Shown here piece after piece: positions 1 through 16,266 of a stretch of DNA of 64,000 nt. The notes below the pieces were generated by a model. That model saw only the letters and a list, made by a program, of their open reading frames with translations, was not told the DNA's origin and searched no databases. Position 1 is the first letter of the stretch. Each line of letters starts with the position of its first letter. This DNA is from Mycolicibacterium setense. Its GTDB lineage: Bacteria; Actinomycetota; Actinomycetes; Mycobacteriales; Mycobacteriaceae. The position numbers were made by a program, and so were the translations under genes. The DNA is taken from the NCBI RefSeq assembly GCF_000805385.1, contig NZ_JTJW01000005.1, positions 248,001-312,000 on the forward strand. The letters run 5' to 3'.

Positions 1-43
1 GGTTCGAGGCGGGACGCCCGATACCCACCACAAGGAGGCATGC

Positions 44-571
44 ATGGCCAAGGCTGACAAAGCCACGGCGGTTGCCGACATTGCTGAGCAGTTCAAGGCG
101 TCGACGGCCACCGTCGTCACCGAGTACCGCGGGCTGACTGTGGCGAACCTGGCTGAGCTGCGTCGTTCCCTCGGCGACTCCGCCTCGTACACCGTCGCCA
201 AGAACACTCTGGTGAAGCGCGCTGCGTCCGAAGCCGGCATTGAAGGTCTCGACGAGCTGTTCGCCGGTCCCACGGCGATCGCGTTCGTCCAGGGTGAGCC
301 GGTTGACGCCGCCAAGGCGATCAAGAAGTTCGCCAAGGACAACAAGGCGCTCGTCATCAAGGGCGGCTACATGGACGGCAAAGCGCTGTCCGTCGCCGAC
401 GTCGAGAAGATCGCCGACCTCGAGTCGCGCGAGGTTCTGCTCGCCAAGCTGGCAGGTGCCATGAAGGGCAACCTGTCCAAGGCCGCCGGTCTGTTCAACG
501 CTCCCGCTTCTCAGGTTGCCCGCCTCGCCGCGGCGCTGCAGGAGAAGAAGGCTGCAGAAGAAGCTGCGTAG
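44..571 (+). CDS. rplJ: 50S ribosomal protein L10
   Basis: L10 anchors the L7/L12 dimers on the large ribosomal subunit and so builds the stalk that recruits translation GTPases. The 175-residue product shows the L10 N-terminal core ([16 protein letters not shown] near residues 26-41) and a C-terminal Ala/Lys/Glu-rich helix that carries L7/L12. The ATG at 44 sits five bases after AAGGAGG at 32-38; an out-of-frame ATG at 40 is ignored. rplL follows 84 bases later in the usual rplJL order. In other bacteria L10-L7/L12 represses its own mRNA leader; that leader would lie mostly upstream of this window. Length and sequence are normal for actinobacteria. Confidence 0.98.
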   Translation: MAKADKATAVADIAEQFKASTATVVTEYRGLTVANLAELRRSLGDSASYTVAKNTLVKRAASEAGIEGLDELFAGPTAIAFVQGEPVDAAKAIKKFAKDNKALVIKGGYMDGKALSVADVEKIADLESREVLLAKLAGAMKGNLSKAAGLFNAPASQVARLAAALQEKKAAEEAA

Positions 572-655
572 CAGCTGCTTCGCTTGAACCGCTGCTCAAC
601 CGCAATCGCACAAACCACCCAACATCTGTAAGAAAAATCAGGAAGGACCATAAAC

Positions 656-1042
656 ATGGCCAAGCTGTCCACTGACGAACTGCTCGACGCGTTCAAGGAA
701 ATGACCCTGCTGGAGCTCTCTGAGTTCGTGAAGCAGTTCGAAGAGGTCTTCGAGGTCACCGCTGCCGCTCCGGTCGCCGTTGCCGCCGCGGGTGCCGCCC
801 CGGCCGCCGCCGAGGCCGCCGAGGAGCAGTCGGAATTCGACGTCATCCTCGAAGGTGCCGGCGACAAGAAGATCGGCGTCATCAAGGTCGTCCGCGAGAT
901 CGTCTCCGGCCTGGGCCTGAAGGAAGCCAAGGATCTGGTCGACGGCGCTCCCAAGCCGCTGCTGGAGAAGGTCACCAAGGAGGCCGCCGAGGACGCCAAG
1001 GCCAAGCTCGAGGCCGCCGGCGCCAGCGTCACCGTCAAGTAG
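656..1042 (+). CDS. rplL: 50S ribosomal protein L7/L12
   Basis: Stalk protein L7/L12, present as dimers on L10, which binds EF-Tu, EF-G and initiation factors. The 128-residue product has the N-terminal dimerisation domain ([20 protein letters not shown]), an Ala/Pro-rich flexible hinge around residues 36-60, and a C-terminal factor-binding domain with the conserved [11 protein letters not shown] and GLKEAKDLV segments. The start is fixed by GGAAGGA at 641-647. It is the last gene of the rplJL unit and is followed directly by a strong hairpin terminator. Confidence 0.98.
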   Translation: MAKLSTDELLDAFKEMTLLELSEFVKQFEEVFEVTAAAPVAVAAAGAAPAAAEAAEEQSEFDVILEGAGDKKIGVIKVVREIVSGLGLKEAKDLVDGAPKPLLEKVTKEAAEDAKAKLEAAGASVTVK

Positions 1043-1058
1043 TCCCAACCGGACCGCA

Positions 1059-1100
1059 AGAACCCCCGAATCCCCACGGATTCGGGGGTTCTTTGCTTGT
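1059..1100 (+). terminator. Intrinsic terminator after rplL
   Basis: A perfect 15-bp stem (1059-1073 pairing with 1078-1092) with loop CCAC is followed by a T-rich but interrupted tail (TTGCTTGT). It begins 17 bases after the rplL stop and separates the ribosomal stalk genes from mkl. Confidence 0.85.
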
Positions 1101-1243
1101 ATGAGCGGGATTGGTTCGGCCACGCCCCGGGTACTTCCAGTTATTGGGAGACAAGCATGTGTGGGCGGTGCCGCGTGCGCTATGGTGACTCAAGCCACAG
1201 GCCGCAGCAGGTGGCGGGGTGAGCCGTAGGCGGAAGGATCTTT

Positions 1244-2329
1244 ATGGGCGTCCAGATCGATGTGACGGGGCTGAGCAAATCTTTCGGATCGTCAAAGATT
1301 TGGGAAGACGTCACGTTGACGGTTCCCGAGGGCGAGGTCAGCGTGTTGCTGGGCCCGTCGGGTACCGGTAAATCGGTGTTCCTGAAGTCCCTGATCGGCC
1401 TGCTGCGCCCCGAGCGCGGCTCGATCGTCATCGACGGCACCAACATCCTCGAGTGCTCGGCCAAAGAGCTCTACGAGATCCGCACCCTGTTCGGCGTGCT
1501 GTTCCAGGACGGCGCGCTGTTCGGCTCGATGAATATCTATGACAACACCGCCTTCCCGTTGCGCGAGCACACGAAGAAGAGCGAGAGCGAAATCCGCAAC
1601 ATCGTCATGGAGAAGCTCGACCTGGTCGGTATGCCCAATGACGGCCACAAGTTCCCCGGCGAGATCTCCGGCGGTATGCGCAAGCGTGCCGGTCTGGCCC
1701 GTGCTTTGGTGCTCGACCCGAAGATCATCCTGTGCGACGAGCCGGACTCGGGTCTGGACCCGGTGCGTACCGCCTACCTGTCCCAGCTGCTGATCGACAT
1801 CAACGCGCAGATCGACGCGACGGTGCTGATCGTGACGCACAACATCAACATCGCCCGCACCGTGCCCGACAACATCGGCATGCTGTTCCGCAAGCAGCTG
1901 GTCATGTTCGGCCCCCGCGAGGTGCTGCTGACCAGCGAAGAGCCCGTTGTCAAGCAGTTCCTCAACGGTCGCCGCATCGGCCCCATCGGTATGTCCGAGG
2001 AGAAGGACGAGGCGACCGCGGCCGCCGAGCAGGCCATGATCGAGGCCGGCCAGCACGACGGCGGTGTCGAGGAGATCGAGGGCGTGCCGCCGCAGCTGAT
2101 GGCGACTCCCGGTATGCCGGAACGCAAGGCTGTCGGACGGCGTCAGGCCCGCGTGCGCGAGATCCTGCACACGCTCCCGCCGGCCGCGCAGGCCGCGATC
2201 CTCGACGACCTCGAGGGCACGCACAAGCTGCCGGTGCACCAGTTCGGCGACGAGCCCACCGCGCGCCACCAGCGCCCGGTCGAGGACGACGCCCCGACCG
2301 GAGCCATCGAGGTTCCTCACCAGAGCTGA
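1244..2329 (+). CDS. mkl: Mce transporter ATPase Mkl (MceG)
   Basis: Cytoplasmic ABC ATPase that, from family knowledge, powers the Mce lipid importers of mycobacteria and is shared among several mce operons encoded elsewhere. The 361-residue product has Walker A GPSGTGKS (about residues 38-45), the ABC signature ISGGM, Walker B IILCDEP, and the switch His in VTHNINIA. After the ATPase core there is a mycobacterial C-terminal extension (about residues 245-361), ending in an acidic, low-complexity tail. The ATG at 1244 has GGAAGG about 8 bases upstream. Position between rplL and rpoB is the same as in M. tuberculosis (Rv0655). A weak -10 (TATGGT, 1181-1186) may be its own promoter. Confidence 0.95.
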   Translation: MGVQIDVTGLSKSFGSSKIWEDVTLTVPEGEVSVLLGPSGTGKSVFLKSLIGLLRPERGSIVIDGTNILECSAKELYEIRTLFGVLFQDGALFGSMNIYDNTAFPLREHTKKSESEIRNIVMEKLDLVGMPNDGHKFPGEISGGMRKRAGLARALVLDPKIILCDEPDSGLDPVRTAYLSQLLIDINAQIDATVLIVTHNINIARTVPDNIGMLFRKQLVMFGPREVLLTSEEPVVKQFLNGRRIGPIGMSEEKDEATAAAEQAMIEAGQHDGGVEEIEGVPPQLMATPGMPERKAVGRRQARVREILHTLPPAAQAAILDDLEGTHKLPVHQFGDEPTARHQRPVEDDAPTGAIEVPHQS

Positions 2330-2340
2330 GTTTCACCACA

Positions 2341-2372
2341 TCAGGCCGGACCTTCGGGTCCGGCCTGATTTG
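2341..2372 (+). terminator. Intrinsic terminator after mkl
   Basis: A perfect 12-bp GC-rich stem (2341-2352 with 2357-2368) closed by the stable tetraloop TTCG, then a short TTTG tail. It lies 11 bases after the mkl stop. Confidence 0.8.
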
Positions 2373-2407
2373 TGTCGTAGATCAGGTCACAGACAGCAGG
2401 AGTCGCC

Positions 2408-3517
2408 ATGCACCCGCAGTCCGGTCAGGCCGTGCGCTTCGAGCAGTTGCCCGGTGGCGTGATCCGGGCACACGGCATCGCGCATTCACGCATGATCGGC
2501 CAGTTGGCGCGCGCCGAATACCTCTCCAAGCGCTGGATGTGGGCGGTGATGGTCTTGGTGCTCGTGGTCGTTCCCGTGGTCGTCGTTCTCTCCGCAGGTG
2601 AGTCGTTCCCTGGCGAGAATCTCCAGTATTTCCTCTACGGCCTGGCGTTTGTTGTCGTCATGGGTGTCGGGAGCTTGGTGCTGTTCGGCCTCGCCCTGAT
2701 GTACCTCGCGGCGCCGCGGAGCTGGGCGCTCAAGCTGCCTGCCGGCACTCCCATGTGGTCCGAGTTCAGGCGGGAGGCCATCGGCATCGGCTGGTTGGAG
2801 CACTTCACCGCGCTCTACCTCGACCAGGTGCTTCGGGTCCGGCGCGTTGCCTCGGTCCTTGTGATTCAGGGGGTCGGTGGCATCGAGTTACTCATCCCTG
2901 CCGAGTTGGTACCGCCTGACATCGCGGCCGACCTGCTGTCCACCTTCAAGCAGCGCCGCCGGGTGAATCCGTCGTCTCCGCAGCGGGCGGCGCCCGGTGC
3001 GACGCAGAGCGCGGGTCCGGATGGGGTGACCCGCACCGCGGACGTTGCCGACGCCGGTTTGGCCGGCCAACTGGGCGCAGCGGTCCGGCGCAGCACGGGG
3101 ACGCGGATTGCGTTGGCGCTCGCGGTTCTCATTCCGCTGGTCATGATCTGCTATTCCTATGTCGAGGACGACGGGGAACTGACCGCGTCTTCGGTGCTCA
3201 GCGCCGCTGGCGTGCTTGTCGCGGCTGTTGGTGCGGTCGCGTACGTGGCGTGCGTCGCGACGCCGATGAAATTCCGTCAGTTGGTTCCACCCGGAGCCCC
3301 GATCGCTGCCGAGTTCGGGCCTCAGCAGATCGGGGTACGCCTCGGCGGCCATTTGCAGATTTTGAAGTGGGGCGCCGTCGACCGCATCTGGTGCGCTGAC
3401 CACGTATTTCATATTTCGGCGCGGGGTCCCGCAACGGGGCTGATCATCCCGGAGCAGCTCGTCCCGCCGCAGGTCGCGTCGGGGCTGTTCGCTCGTTTCG
3501 GTTCAGCGCAGGTATAG
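2408..3517 (+). CDS. Membrane protein with two tandem TM-pair/cytosolic-domain units
   Basis: Function not recognised. The 369-residue product has four predicted membrane segments in two pairs (about residues 43-64 and 74-101; 233-251 and 262-286). Each pair is followed by a similar soluble domain: residues 112-180 contain GTPMWSEF...IGI...LIPAELVPPDIAADLLSTF, and residues 296-364 contain GAPIAAEF...IGV...LIIPEQLVPPQVASGLFARF. This is an internal duplication. The soluble part resembles the C-terminal domain of YcxB-like membrane proteins, but that is a tentative reading. AGGAG precedes the ATG at 2408. The gene stands alone between the mkl terminator and the rpoB promoter region. Confidence 0.8.
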   Translation: MHPQSGQAVRFEQLPGGVIRAHGIAHSRMIGQLARAEYLSKRWMWAVMVLVLVVVPVVVVLSAGESFPGENLQYFLYGLAFVVVMGVGSLVLFGLALMYLAAPRSWALKLPAGTPMWSEFRREAIGIGWLEHFTALYLDQVLRVRRVASVLVIQGVGGIELLIPAELVPPDIAADLLSTFKQRRRVNPSSPQRAAPGATQSAGPDGVTRTADVADAGLAGQLGAAVRRSTGTRIALALAVLIPLVMICYSYVEDDGELTASSVLSAAGVLVAAVGAVAYVACVATPMKFRQLVPPGAPIAAEFGPQQIGVRLGGHLQILKWGAVDRIWCADHVFHISARGPATGLIIPEQLVPPQVASGLFARFGSAQV

Positions 3518-7447
<3,930 letters not shown>

Positions 7448-7468
7448 ATCTCGTCCGAATTTTTCTAG

Positions 7469-11446
<3,978 letters not shown>

Positions 11447-11461
11447 TCAGTCTCTCTGCGC

Positions 11462-11517
11462 GAGCAGACGCCAAAACCCCCAAAATCTCCGGATTTTAGG
11501 GGTTTTCGCGTCTCTTC
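11462..11517 (+). terminator. Hairpin terminator after rpoC with GAGCAGAC base
   Basis: Long stem 11466-11487 / 11492-11513 (AGACGC-C-AAAACCCC...pairing with GGGGTTTT-C-GCGTCT, two mismatches). It is preceded by GAGCAGAC at 11462-11469, a motif that recurs at other 3'-end hairpins in this window. It starts 15 bases after the rpoC stop. Confidence 0.8.
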
Positions 11518-11577
11518 GCCAAGGTTATCCACAGCTTGGCGACATGGGGCTTTCGCCGGGCCTGCTCAGCGGTAAGC

Positions 11578-12477
11578 ATGCAATGCATGGCACTCGACGC
11601 CGCACACGACCTATTCATCGCAAACGGCGGTGTGGCCACGACTCGACAACTGCTGGCAGTTCTATCGCCCAAGGCATTAGAGGTCGCCGTTCGAGCCGGG
11701 AGACTCATTCGCGTTCGCCGCGGTGTGTATGCGTTGAATCCGCCCGACGTGTCGGCGAGGCTTGCCGCGCTGGATCTCGCGTTGGGACAGCACATCGTGG
11801 CGTGCATGCATACCGCCGCCCAGCTGTATGGCTTCGACACGGAGACGGATGGACGCCTGCACATTCTTGATCCCGGGGTGCGGGTGCGGCCATCGGTTGA
11901 CCTGATGGTGCATCAGCGAATTGGCGCTCCGCTCAAGAAGATTGACGGTCGATTGGTCACAGCACCGGCGTGGACAGCCGTCGAGATCGCCAGGACACTC
12001 CGCCGCCCACGTGCTCTTGCGGTACTCGATGCTGCGCTTCGTACGGGGTGCTGTTCGCCTGTCGAGCTTGCCGCAGCGGTAGACGAGCAGAAGGGGCGCC
12101 GCGGAATCGTCAAGGTCCGCGAATTGATCGAGGTTGCCGACGGGCGCGCCGAATCACCGATGGAAAGTGAAGCCCGGCTGGTGTTCATCGACGGTGGATT
12201 GCCGCTACCTGAACTGCAGTACGAGATCATTGATCGGCAGGGAAAGCTGTGGCGGGTCGACTTCGCCTGGCTCGATGCAATGGTCGTCGCAGAATACGAG
12301 AGCATGGACTGGCACGCGAGTCCGGAGGCGCTCAAGCATGACCGGACCAAAACCGCCCGGCTCCAGGAATGCGGTTGGACCAGTATCCCGATTGTTGTCG
12401 ACGACGTGCGGAAGCAGCCACGCGAGTTGGTCAGCCGGATCTTCGGCCACCTGGAGCGGCCTCCACTCGCCGGCTGA
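11578..12477 (+). CDS. AbiEi-antitoxin-domain / DUF559-like nuclease-fold protein
   Basis: The 299-residue product has an N-terminal winged-helix of the type IV AbiEi antitoxin kind (residues about 8-50, NGGVATTRQLLAVL...VRRGVYAL). Its C-terminal half resembles the DUF559/Vsr-like endonuclease fold (VDFAWLDAMVVAEYES, then an Arg and ECGW), common in standalone actinobacterial proteins. No AbiEii nucleotidyltransferase toxin is next to it. The ATG at 11578 is chosen because the N-terminal domain begins just after it; ATG 11587 is an alternative and the upstream ATG 11536 overlaps the rpoC terminator zone. Its stop codon lies inside the downstream hairpin. Biological role unknown. Confidence 0.75.
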   Translation: MQCMALDAAHDLFIANGGVATTRQLLAVLSPKALEVAVRAGRLIRVRRGVYALNPPDVSARLAALDLALGQHIVACMHTAAQLYGFDTETDGRLHILDPGVRVRPSVDLMVHQRIGAPLKKIDGRLVTAPAWTAVEIARTLRRPRALAVLDAALRTGCCSPVELAAAVDEQKGRRGIVKVRELIEVADGRAESPMESEARLVFIDGGLPLPELQYEIIDRQGKLWRVDFAWLDAMVVAEYESMDWHASPEALKHDRTKTARLQECGWTSIPIVVDDVRKQPRELVSRIFGHLERPPLAG

Positions 12478-12533
12478 GCAGACGCGTACACCCCCATTTC
12501 CAGTCCGAATAGGGGGTGTACGCGTCTGCTCGG
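12474..12533 (+). terminator. 20-bp perfect hairpin overlapping the stop codon
   Basis: Perfect inverted repeat 12476-12495 / 12512-12531 with a 16-base loop. It begins with GAGCAGAC and ends with GTCTGCTC. The TGA stop of the preceding gene (12475-12477) overlaps its first bases. No T-tract follows. Confidence 0.75.
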
Positions 12534-12557
12534 CGGAGGGCTGTCACCGAGCCTCAC

Positions 12558-12563
12558 TAGACT
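12558..12563 (+). promoter_or_regulatory. -10 element for leaderless endonuclease IV mRNA
   Basis: TAGACT ends exactly 7 bases before the GTG at 12571, and no Shine-Dalgarno sequence is present. Transcription would therefore begin at or next to the start codon, the arrangement known for leaderless mycobacterial mRNAs. Confidence 0.5.
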
Positions 12564-12570
12564 TGGCGGC

Positions 12571-13323
12571 GTGCTCATCGGTTCGCATGTAGACAACACC
12601 GACCCATTGGCCGCAGCCGCCGCAGACGGCGCCGACGTGGTGCAGTTCTTCCTCGGCAACCCGCAGAGCTGGAAAAAGCCCAAGCCTCGCGAGGACGCCG
12701 AGGTGCTCAAGGCGTCGACTGTGCCGCTGTACGTGCATGCGCCGTACCTGATCAACGTGGCCTCGGCCAACAACCGGGTGCGCATCCCGTCCCGCAAGAT
12801 CCTGCAGGACACGTGCGACGCTGCTGCCGAGATCGGCGCGACCGCGGTGATCGTGCACGGCGGCCACGCCGACGACAACGACATGGACGCCGGGTTCGAG
12901 CGTTGGGTCAAGGCCCTGGATGCGCTCAACACCGATGTACCGGTGTACCTGGAGAACACTGCGGGCGGTGATCACGCCATGGCTCGGCATTTCGACACCA
13001 TCGCCAGGTTGTGGGATCGCATCGGGGACAAGGGAATTGGCTTCTGTCTCGATACCTGCCATGCCTGGGCGGCGGGGGAGGCGTTGATCGACGCGGTCGA
13101 CCGGATCAAGGCCATCACCGGGCGCATCGACCTGGTGCACTGCAACGACTCGCGCGACGCGGCCGGCTCCGGCGCCGACCGCCACGCCAATTTCGGCGCC
13201 GGCCAGATCGATCCGCAGTTGCTGGCGGCCGTGGTCAAGGCGGCCGACGCTCCGGTGATCTGCGAGACCGCCGAGGCCGGCCGCAAGGACGACATCGCAT
13301 TCCTGCGCGAACACGCCGGCTGA
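12571..13323 (+). CDS. nfo: Deoxyribonuclease IV (AP endonuclease, Nfo/End)
   Basis: Zinc-dependent endonuclease that cuts abasic sites in base-excision repair. The 250-residue TIM-barrel protein shows the metal ligands of the family in order: [44 protein letters not shown] with DRHANFGAG, and the final ICETAE. The length is slightly short for the family but matches the mycobacterial form (Rv0670 in M. tuberculosis). The GTG start at 12571 is placed 7 bases after a TAGACT -10 element. Confidence 0.95.
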   Translation: MLIGSHVDNTDPLAAAAADGADVVQFFLGNPQSWKKPKPREDAEVLKASTVPLYVHAPYLINVASANNRVRIPSRKILQDTCDAAAEIGATAVIVHGGHADDNDMDAGFERWVKALDALNTDVPVYLENTAGGDHAMARHFDTIARLWDRIGDKGIGFCLDTCHAWAAGEALIDAVDRIKAITGRIDLVHCNDSRDAAGSGADRHANFGAGQIDPQLLAAVVKAADAPVICETAEAGRKDDIAFLREHAG

Positions 13324-13375
13324 CACGTTCGGCAACCTGAACCGTTTTCAACGGCACCGTGACGCGTAGGTGAAC

Positions 13376-13381
13376 TAACGT
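13376..13381 (+). promoter_or_regulatory. -10 element for leaderless PAP2-like gene
   Basis: TAACGT ends 7 bases before the GTG at 13389 and no ribosome-binding site is present, again suggesting a leaderless transcript. Confidence 0.45.
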
Positions 13382-13388
13382 CGGTTGT

Positions 13389-14495
13389 GTGACCGCGGTT
13401 GACGACTCGGTAACCGATGAAGCACCAGCGCAGTCGGGTAGCGACAGCCGCGCCCGACGGCTGCGCACGCTGCGCTATACGGCGATCCTGGTGTGGGCCG
13501 CCGTGGTCATCTACCGCACCGTGACCGACGGCTTCGCGTTCAACCGTGAGCTTTTGCTGCTCTACATCGCCACCGGCCTGCTGGCCGCGAGCATCGGTCA
13601 GGGCCGACGGATGCTCTATGTCATCCGCGACTGGCTGCCGTTCGCCGTGGTGCTTGCCGCCTACGATCTCAGCCGTGGCGCGGCAACCCTGGTCGGCCGG
13701 CCCACGATGTGGCACTGGCAGGTCGACGCGGATCGCTGGATGTTCTTCGGCACGGTGCCCACGGTGTGGTTGCAGGAGCGGTTGAAGCAGCTGCACCCGC
13801 CGTGGTGGGAAGTCGTGATCAGCACGGTGTACATGTCGTTCTTCATCCTTCCGTACGTCGTCGCAGGCGTGCTGTGGCTGCGTGACCGGGAGGAGTGGAA
13901 GCGGTTCGTCCGCTTGTTCGTCGGACTCTCGTTCGCGGCCCTGGTCATCTACGCTCTGCTGCCTGCCGCTCCGCCGTGGGCCGCGGCGCGGTGCACCGCC
14001 GATGACGTCGACGGTGGCCCGTCCGGGCCCGGGTGCATGTTCCGGTCGGCGCGCGAGGCGGTCGACGGAGGATTGCTCGGCGCCATGCAGGGCAGTCGCG
14101 ACGGCGCCCACGACTGGATCGAACGGATCGTCACCCGCGGCTGGGGCAATCTCAATCTGCATACCGCGACGGCGTTGATCGATCAGGGGCAGGCCAGCGT
14201 GAACCTCGTCGCGGCAATACCGTCGCTGCATGCGGGGCTCACCGCGGCGGTCGCGGTGTTCCTGTGGCACCGGGTGAGCCGCGGGTGGCGGCCGTTGTTG
14301 GTGGCCTATCCACTCATCATGGCCTTCACGCTGGTCTACACCGCCGAGCACTATGTGGTGGACATCCTGCTCGGCTGGATGTTGGCGGCCGTGGTGCTGT
14401 TTGCGCTCAATCGCTATGAAGCGCGCAGGTCGTCGGCGCGGTCCGATGACAGCGACACGCTGCCGGCCGCAGTAGCCGAACTCGATCCGGCCTGA
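13389..14495 (+). CDS. PAP2-superfamily / inositol-phosphotransferase-like membrane protein
   Basis: Integral membrane protein of 368 residues with about six membrane segments. The C-terminal part carries PAP2-type catalytic motifs: AAIPSLHAG (about residues 277-285) and AEHYVVDILLGW (His and Asp near residues 318-321). This arrangement resembles Aur1-like phosphatase/phosphotransferases, which act on lipid phosphates or inositol lipids at the outer membrane face. The substrate cannot be told from sequence. A hydrophilic tail of about 25 residues follows the last helix. The stop TGA at 14493-14495 abuts the next gene's upstream region. Confidence 0.8.
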   Translation: MTAVDDSVTDEAPAQSGSDSRARRLRTLRYTAILVWAAVVIYRTVTDGFAFNRELLLLYIATGLLAASIGQGRRMLYVIRDWLPFAVVLAAYDLSRGAATLVGRPTMWHWQVDADRWMFFGTVPTVWLQERLKQLHPPWWEVVISTVYMSFFILPYVVAGVLWLRDREEWKRFVRLFVGLSFAALVIYALLPAAPPWAAARCTADDVDGGPSGPGCMFRSAREAVDGGLLGAMQGSRDGAHDWIERIVTRGWGNLNLHTATALIDQGQASVNLVAAIPSLHAGLTAAVAVFLWHRVSRGWRPLLVAYPLIMAFTLVYTAEHYVVDILLGWMLAAVVLFALNRYEARRSSARSDDSDTLPAAVAELDPA

Positions 14496-14552
14496 GTGCC
14501 GACGCCCATTACAAGTATTGTGCGGTTGTCGGAAATTTGTAACACTGTGGAC

Positions 14553-16181
14553 ATGGTCGATACACACGTCGTCACCAATCAGGTCCCCACGCTGCAGGAC
14601 TACAACCCCGCCACCTCGCCGGTACTCGCCGAAGCCCTCATCCGCGAAGGCGGACAGTGGGGCGTCGACGAGGTCCACGAACTCGGCGCCATCAACGGGA
14701 GCGCGCGGGCCCAGCGCTGGGGTGAGCTGGCCGACCGCAACCGGCCGGTGCTGCATACCCACGATCGCTACGGCTACCGGATCGACGAGGTCGAATACGA
14801 CCCGGCCTATCACGAGCTGATGAACGTCGCCGTCACCCACGGCCTGCACGCCGCACCGTGGGCCGACGACCGTGAGGGCTCGCACGTGGTGCGCGCCGCC
14901 AAGATGTCGGTGTGGACCGTCGAACCCGGACATGTCTGTCCGATCTCGATGACGTACGCCGTGGTGCCCGCACTGCGGTTCAACCCGGAGCTGGCCGCGA
15001 TCTACGAGCCGCTGCTGACCAGCCGGGTATACGACCCTGAACTCAAGCTCGCGACGACGAAAGCCGGTATCACCGCGGGCATGTCGATGACCGAGAAGCA
15101 GGGCGGCTCCGACGTCCGGGCCGGCACCACCGAAGCCACCCCCAACGGCGACGGCACCTACTCGCTGCGCGGCCACAAGTGGTTCACCTCGGCCCCGATG
15201 GGTGACATCTTCCTGGTTCTCGCCCAGGCGCCCGGTGGTCTGAGCTGCTTCTTCCTGCCGCGCATCCTGCCCGACGGCAGCCGCAACCGGATGTTCCTGC
15301 AGCGGCTCAAGGACAAGCTCGGCAACCACGCCAACGCCTCCAGCGAAGTCGAGTACGACGGTGCCACCGCCTGGCTGGTGGGCGAGGAGGGGCGCGGCGT
15401 GCCGACCATCATCGAGATGGTCAACCTCACTCGACTCGACTGCACGCTGGGCAGCGCCACGAGCATGCGCAGCGGCCTGGCCCGCGCCGTGCACCACGCG
15501 CAGCACCGGAAGGCGTTCGGCGCCTACCTGATCGATCAGCCGCTGATGCGCAACGTGCTTGCTGACCTGGCCGTGGAGGCCGAGGCGGCGACCATGCTGG
15601 CGATGCGGATGGCCGGTGCCACCGACAAGGCGGTCCGCGGTGACGAGCGTGAGGCGCTGCTGCGCCGTATCGGCCTTGCTGCGGGCAAGTACTGGGTGTG
15701 CAAGCGGGCAACGCCGCATGCCGCCGAGGCGATGGAATGCCTGGGCGGCAACGGCTATGTCGAGGATTCGGGCATGCCCCGCCTGTACCGGGAAGCTCCG
15801 CTGATGGGCATCTGGGAGGGCTCGGGCAATGTCAGCGCGCTGGATACCCTGCGCGCCATGGCAACCCGGCCCGAAAGCGTCGAGGTGCTCTTCGACGAAC
15901 TCTCCAAGACCGCTGGACAGGACCCGCGATTGGACCGCCACGTCGCCAGGCTGCAGACCGACCTGCAGGACATGGAGACCATCCAGTACCGCGGTCGCAA
16001 GGTCGCCGAGGACATTTCGCTGGCCCTGCAGGGCGCGCTGCTGGTGCGTCACGGTCACCCGGCGGTGGCCGAGGCCTTCCTGGCCAGTCGGCTCGGCGGC
16101 CAGTGGGGTCAGGCGTTCGGAACACTGCCCACCGGACTGGACCTGGCGCCGATCATCGAGCGGGCGCTGGTCAAGGGATGA
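14553..16181 (+). CDS. fadE8: Acyl-CoA dehydrogenase (AidB-like), FadE8
   Basis: FAD enzyme of the acyl-CoA dehydrogenase superfamily, AidB-like subgroup. The 542-residue product contains MSMTEKQGGSDVRAGTT, the FAD/substrate-loop motif of the family, and ECLGGNGYVEDSG near the C-terminal domain. It is nearly colinear with M. tuberculosis FadE8 (Rv0672), including total length. The ATG at 14553 (MVDTHVVTNQVP) is chosen for that match; the frame is open to 14496, but the added 19 residues are not family-like. No Shine-Dalgarno sequence is visible, and AACACT ending 6 bases upstream could serve as a -10 for a leaderless mRNA. It heads the cluster fadE8-echA4-PaaX-echA5. Confidence 0.93.
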   Translation: MVDTHVVTNQVPTLQDYNPATSPVLAEALIREGGQWGVDEVHELGAINGSARAQRWGELADRNRPVLHTHDRYGYRIDEVEYDPAYHELMNVAVTHGLHAAPWADDREGSHVVRAAKMSVWTVEPGHVCPISMTYAVVPALRFNPELAAIYEPLLTSRVYDPELKLATTKAGITAGMSMTEKQGGSDVRAGTTEATPNGDGTYSLRGHKWFTSAPMGDIFLVLAQAPGGLSCFFLPRILPDGSRNRMFLQRLKDKLGNHANASSEVEYDGATAWLVGEEGRGVPTIIEMVNLTRLDCTLGSATSMRSGLARAVHHAQHRKAFGAYLIDQPLMRNVLADLAVEAEAATMLAMRMAGATDKAVRGDEREALLRRIGLAAGKYWVCKRATPHAAEAMECLGGNGYVEDSGMPRLYREAPLMGIWEGSGNVSALDTLRAMATRPESVEVLFDELSKTAGQDPRLDRHVARLQTDLQDMETIQYRGRKVAEDISLALQGALLVRHGHPAVAEAFLASRLGGQWGQAFGTLPTGLDLAPIIERALVKG

Positions 16182-16191
16182 GTTCTTTCGC

Positions 16192-16249
16192 CGAGCAGAC
16201 ACAAACTCGCACATTTCAGGGTCATTTTGTGCGAGTTTGTGTCTGCTCG
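16192..16249 (+). terminator. 22-bp hairpin between fadE8 and echA4
   Basis: Perfect stem 16192-16213 / 16228-16249 with a 14-base loop and GAGCAGAC/GTCTGCTC at its base. It starts 10 bases after fadE8 and ends just before the GGGAGG ribosome site of echA4. It has no T-tract, so it may be an RNA-processing or attenuation hairpin rather than a full stop inside this operon. Confidence 0.7.
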
Positions 16250-16266
16250 CGGTGGGAGGTGAGCGC

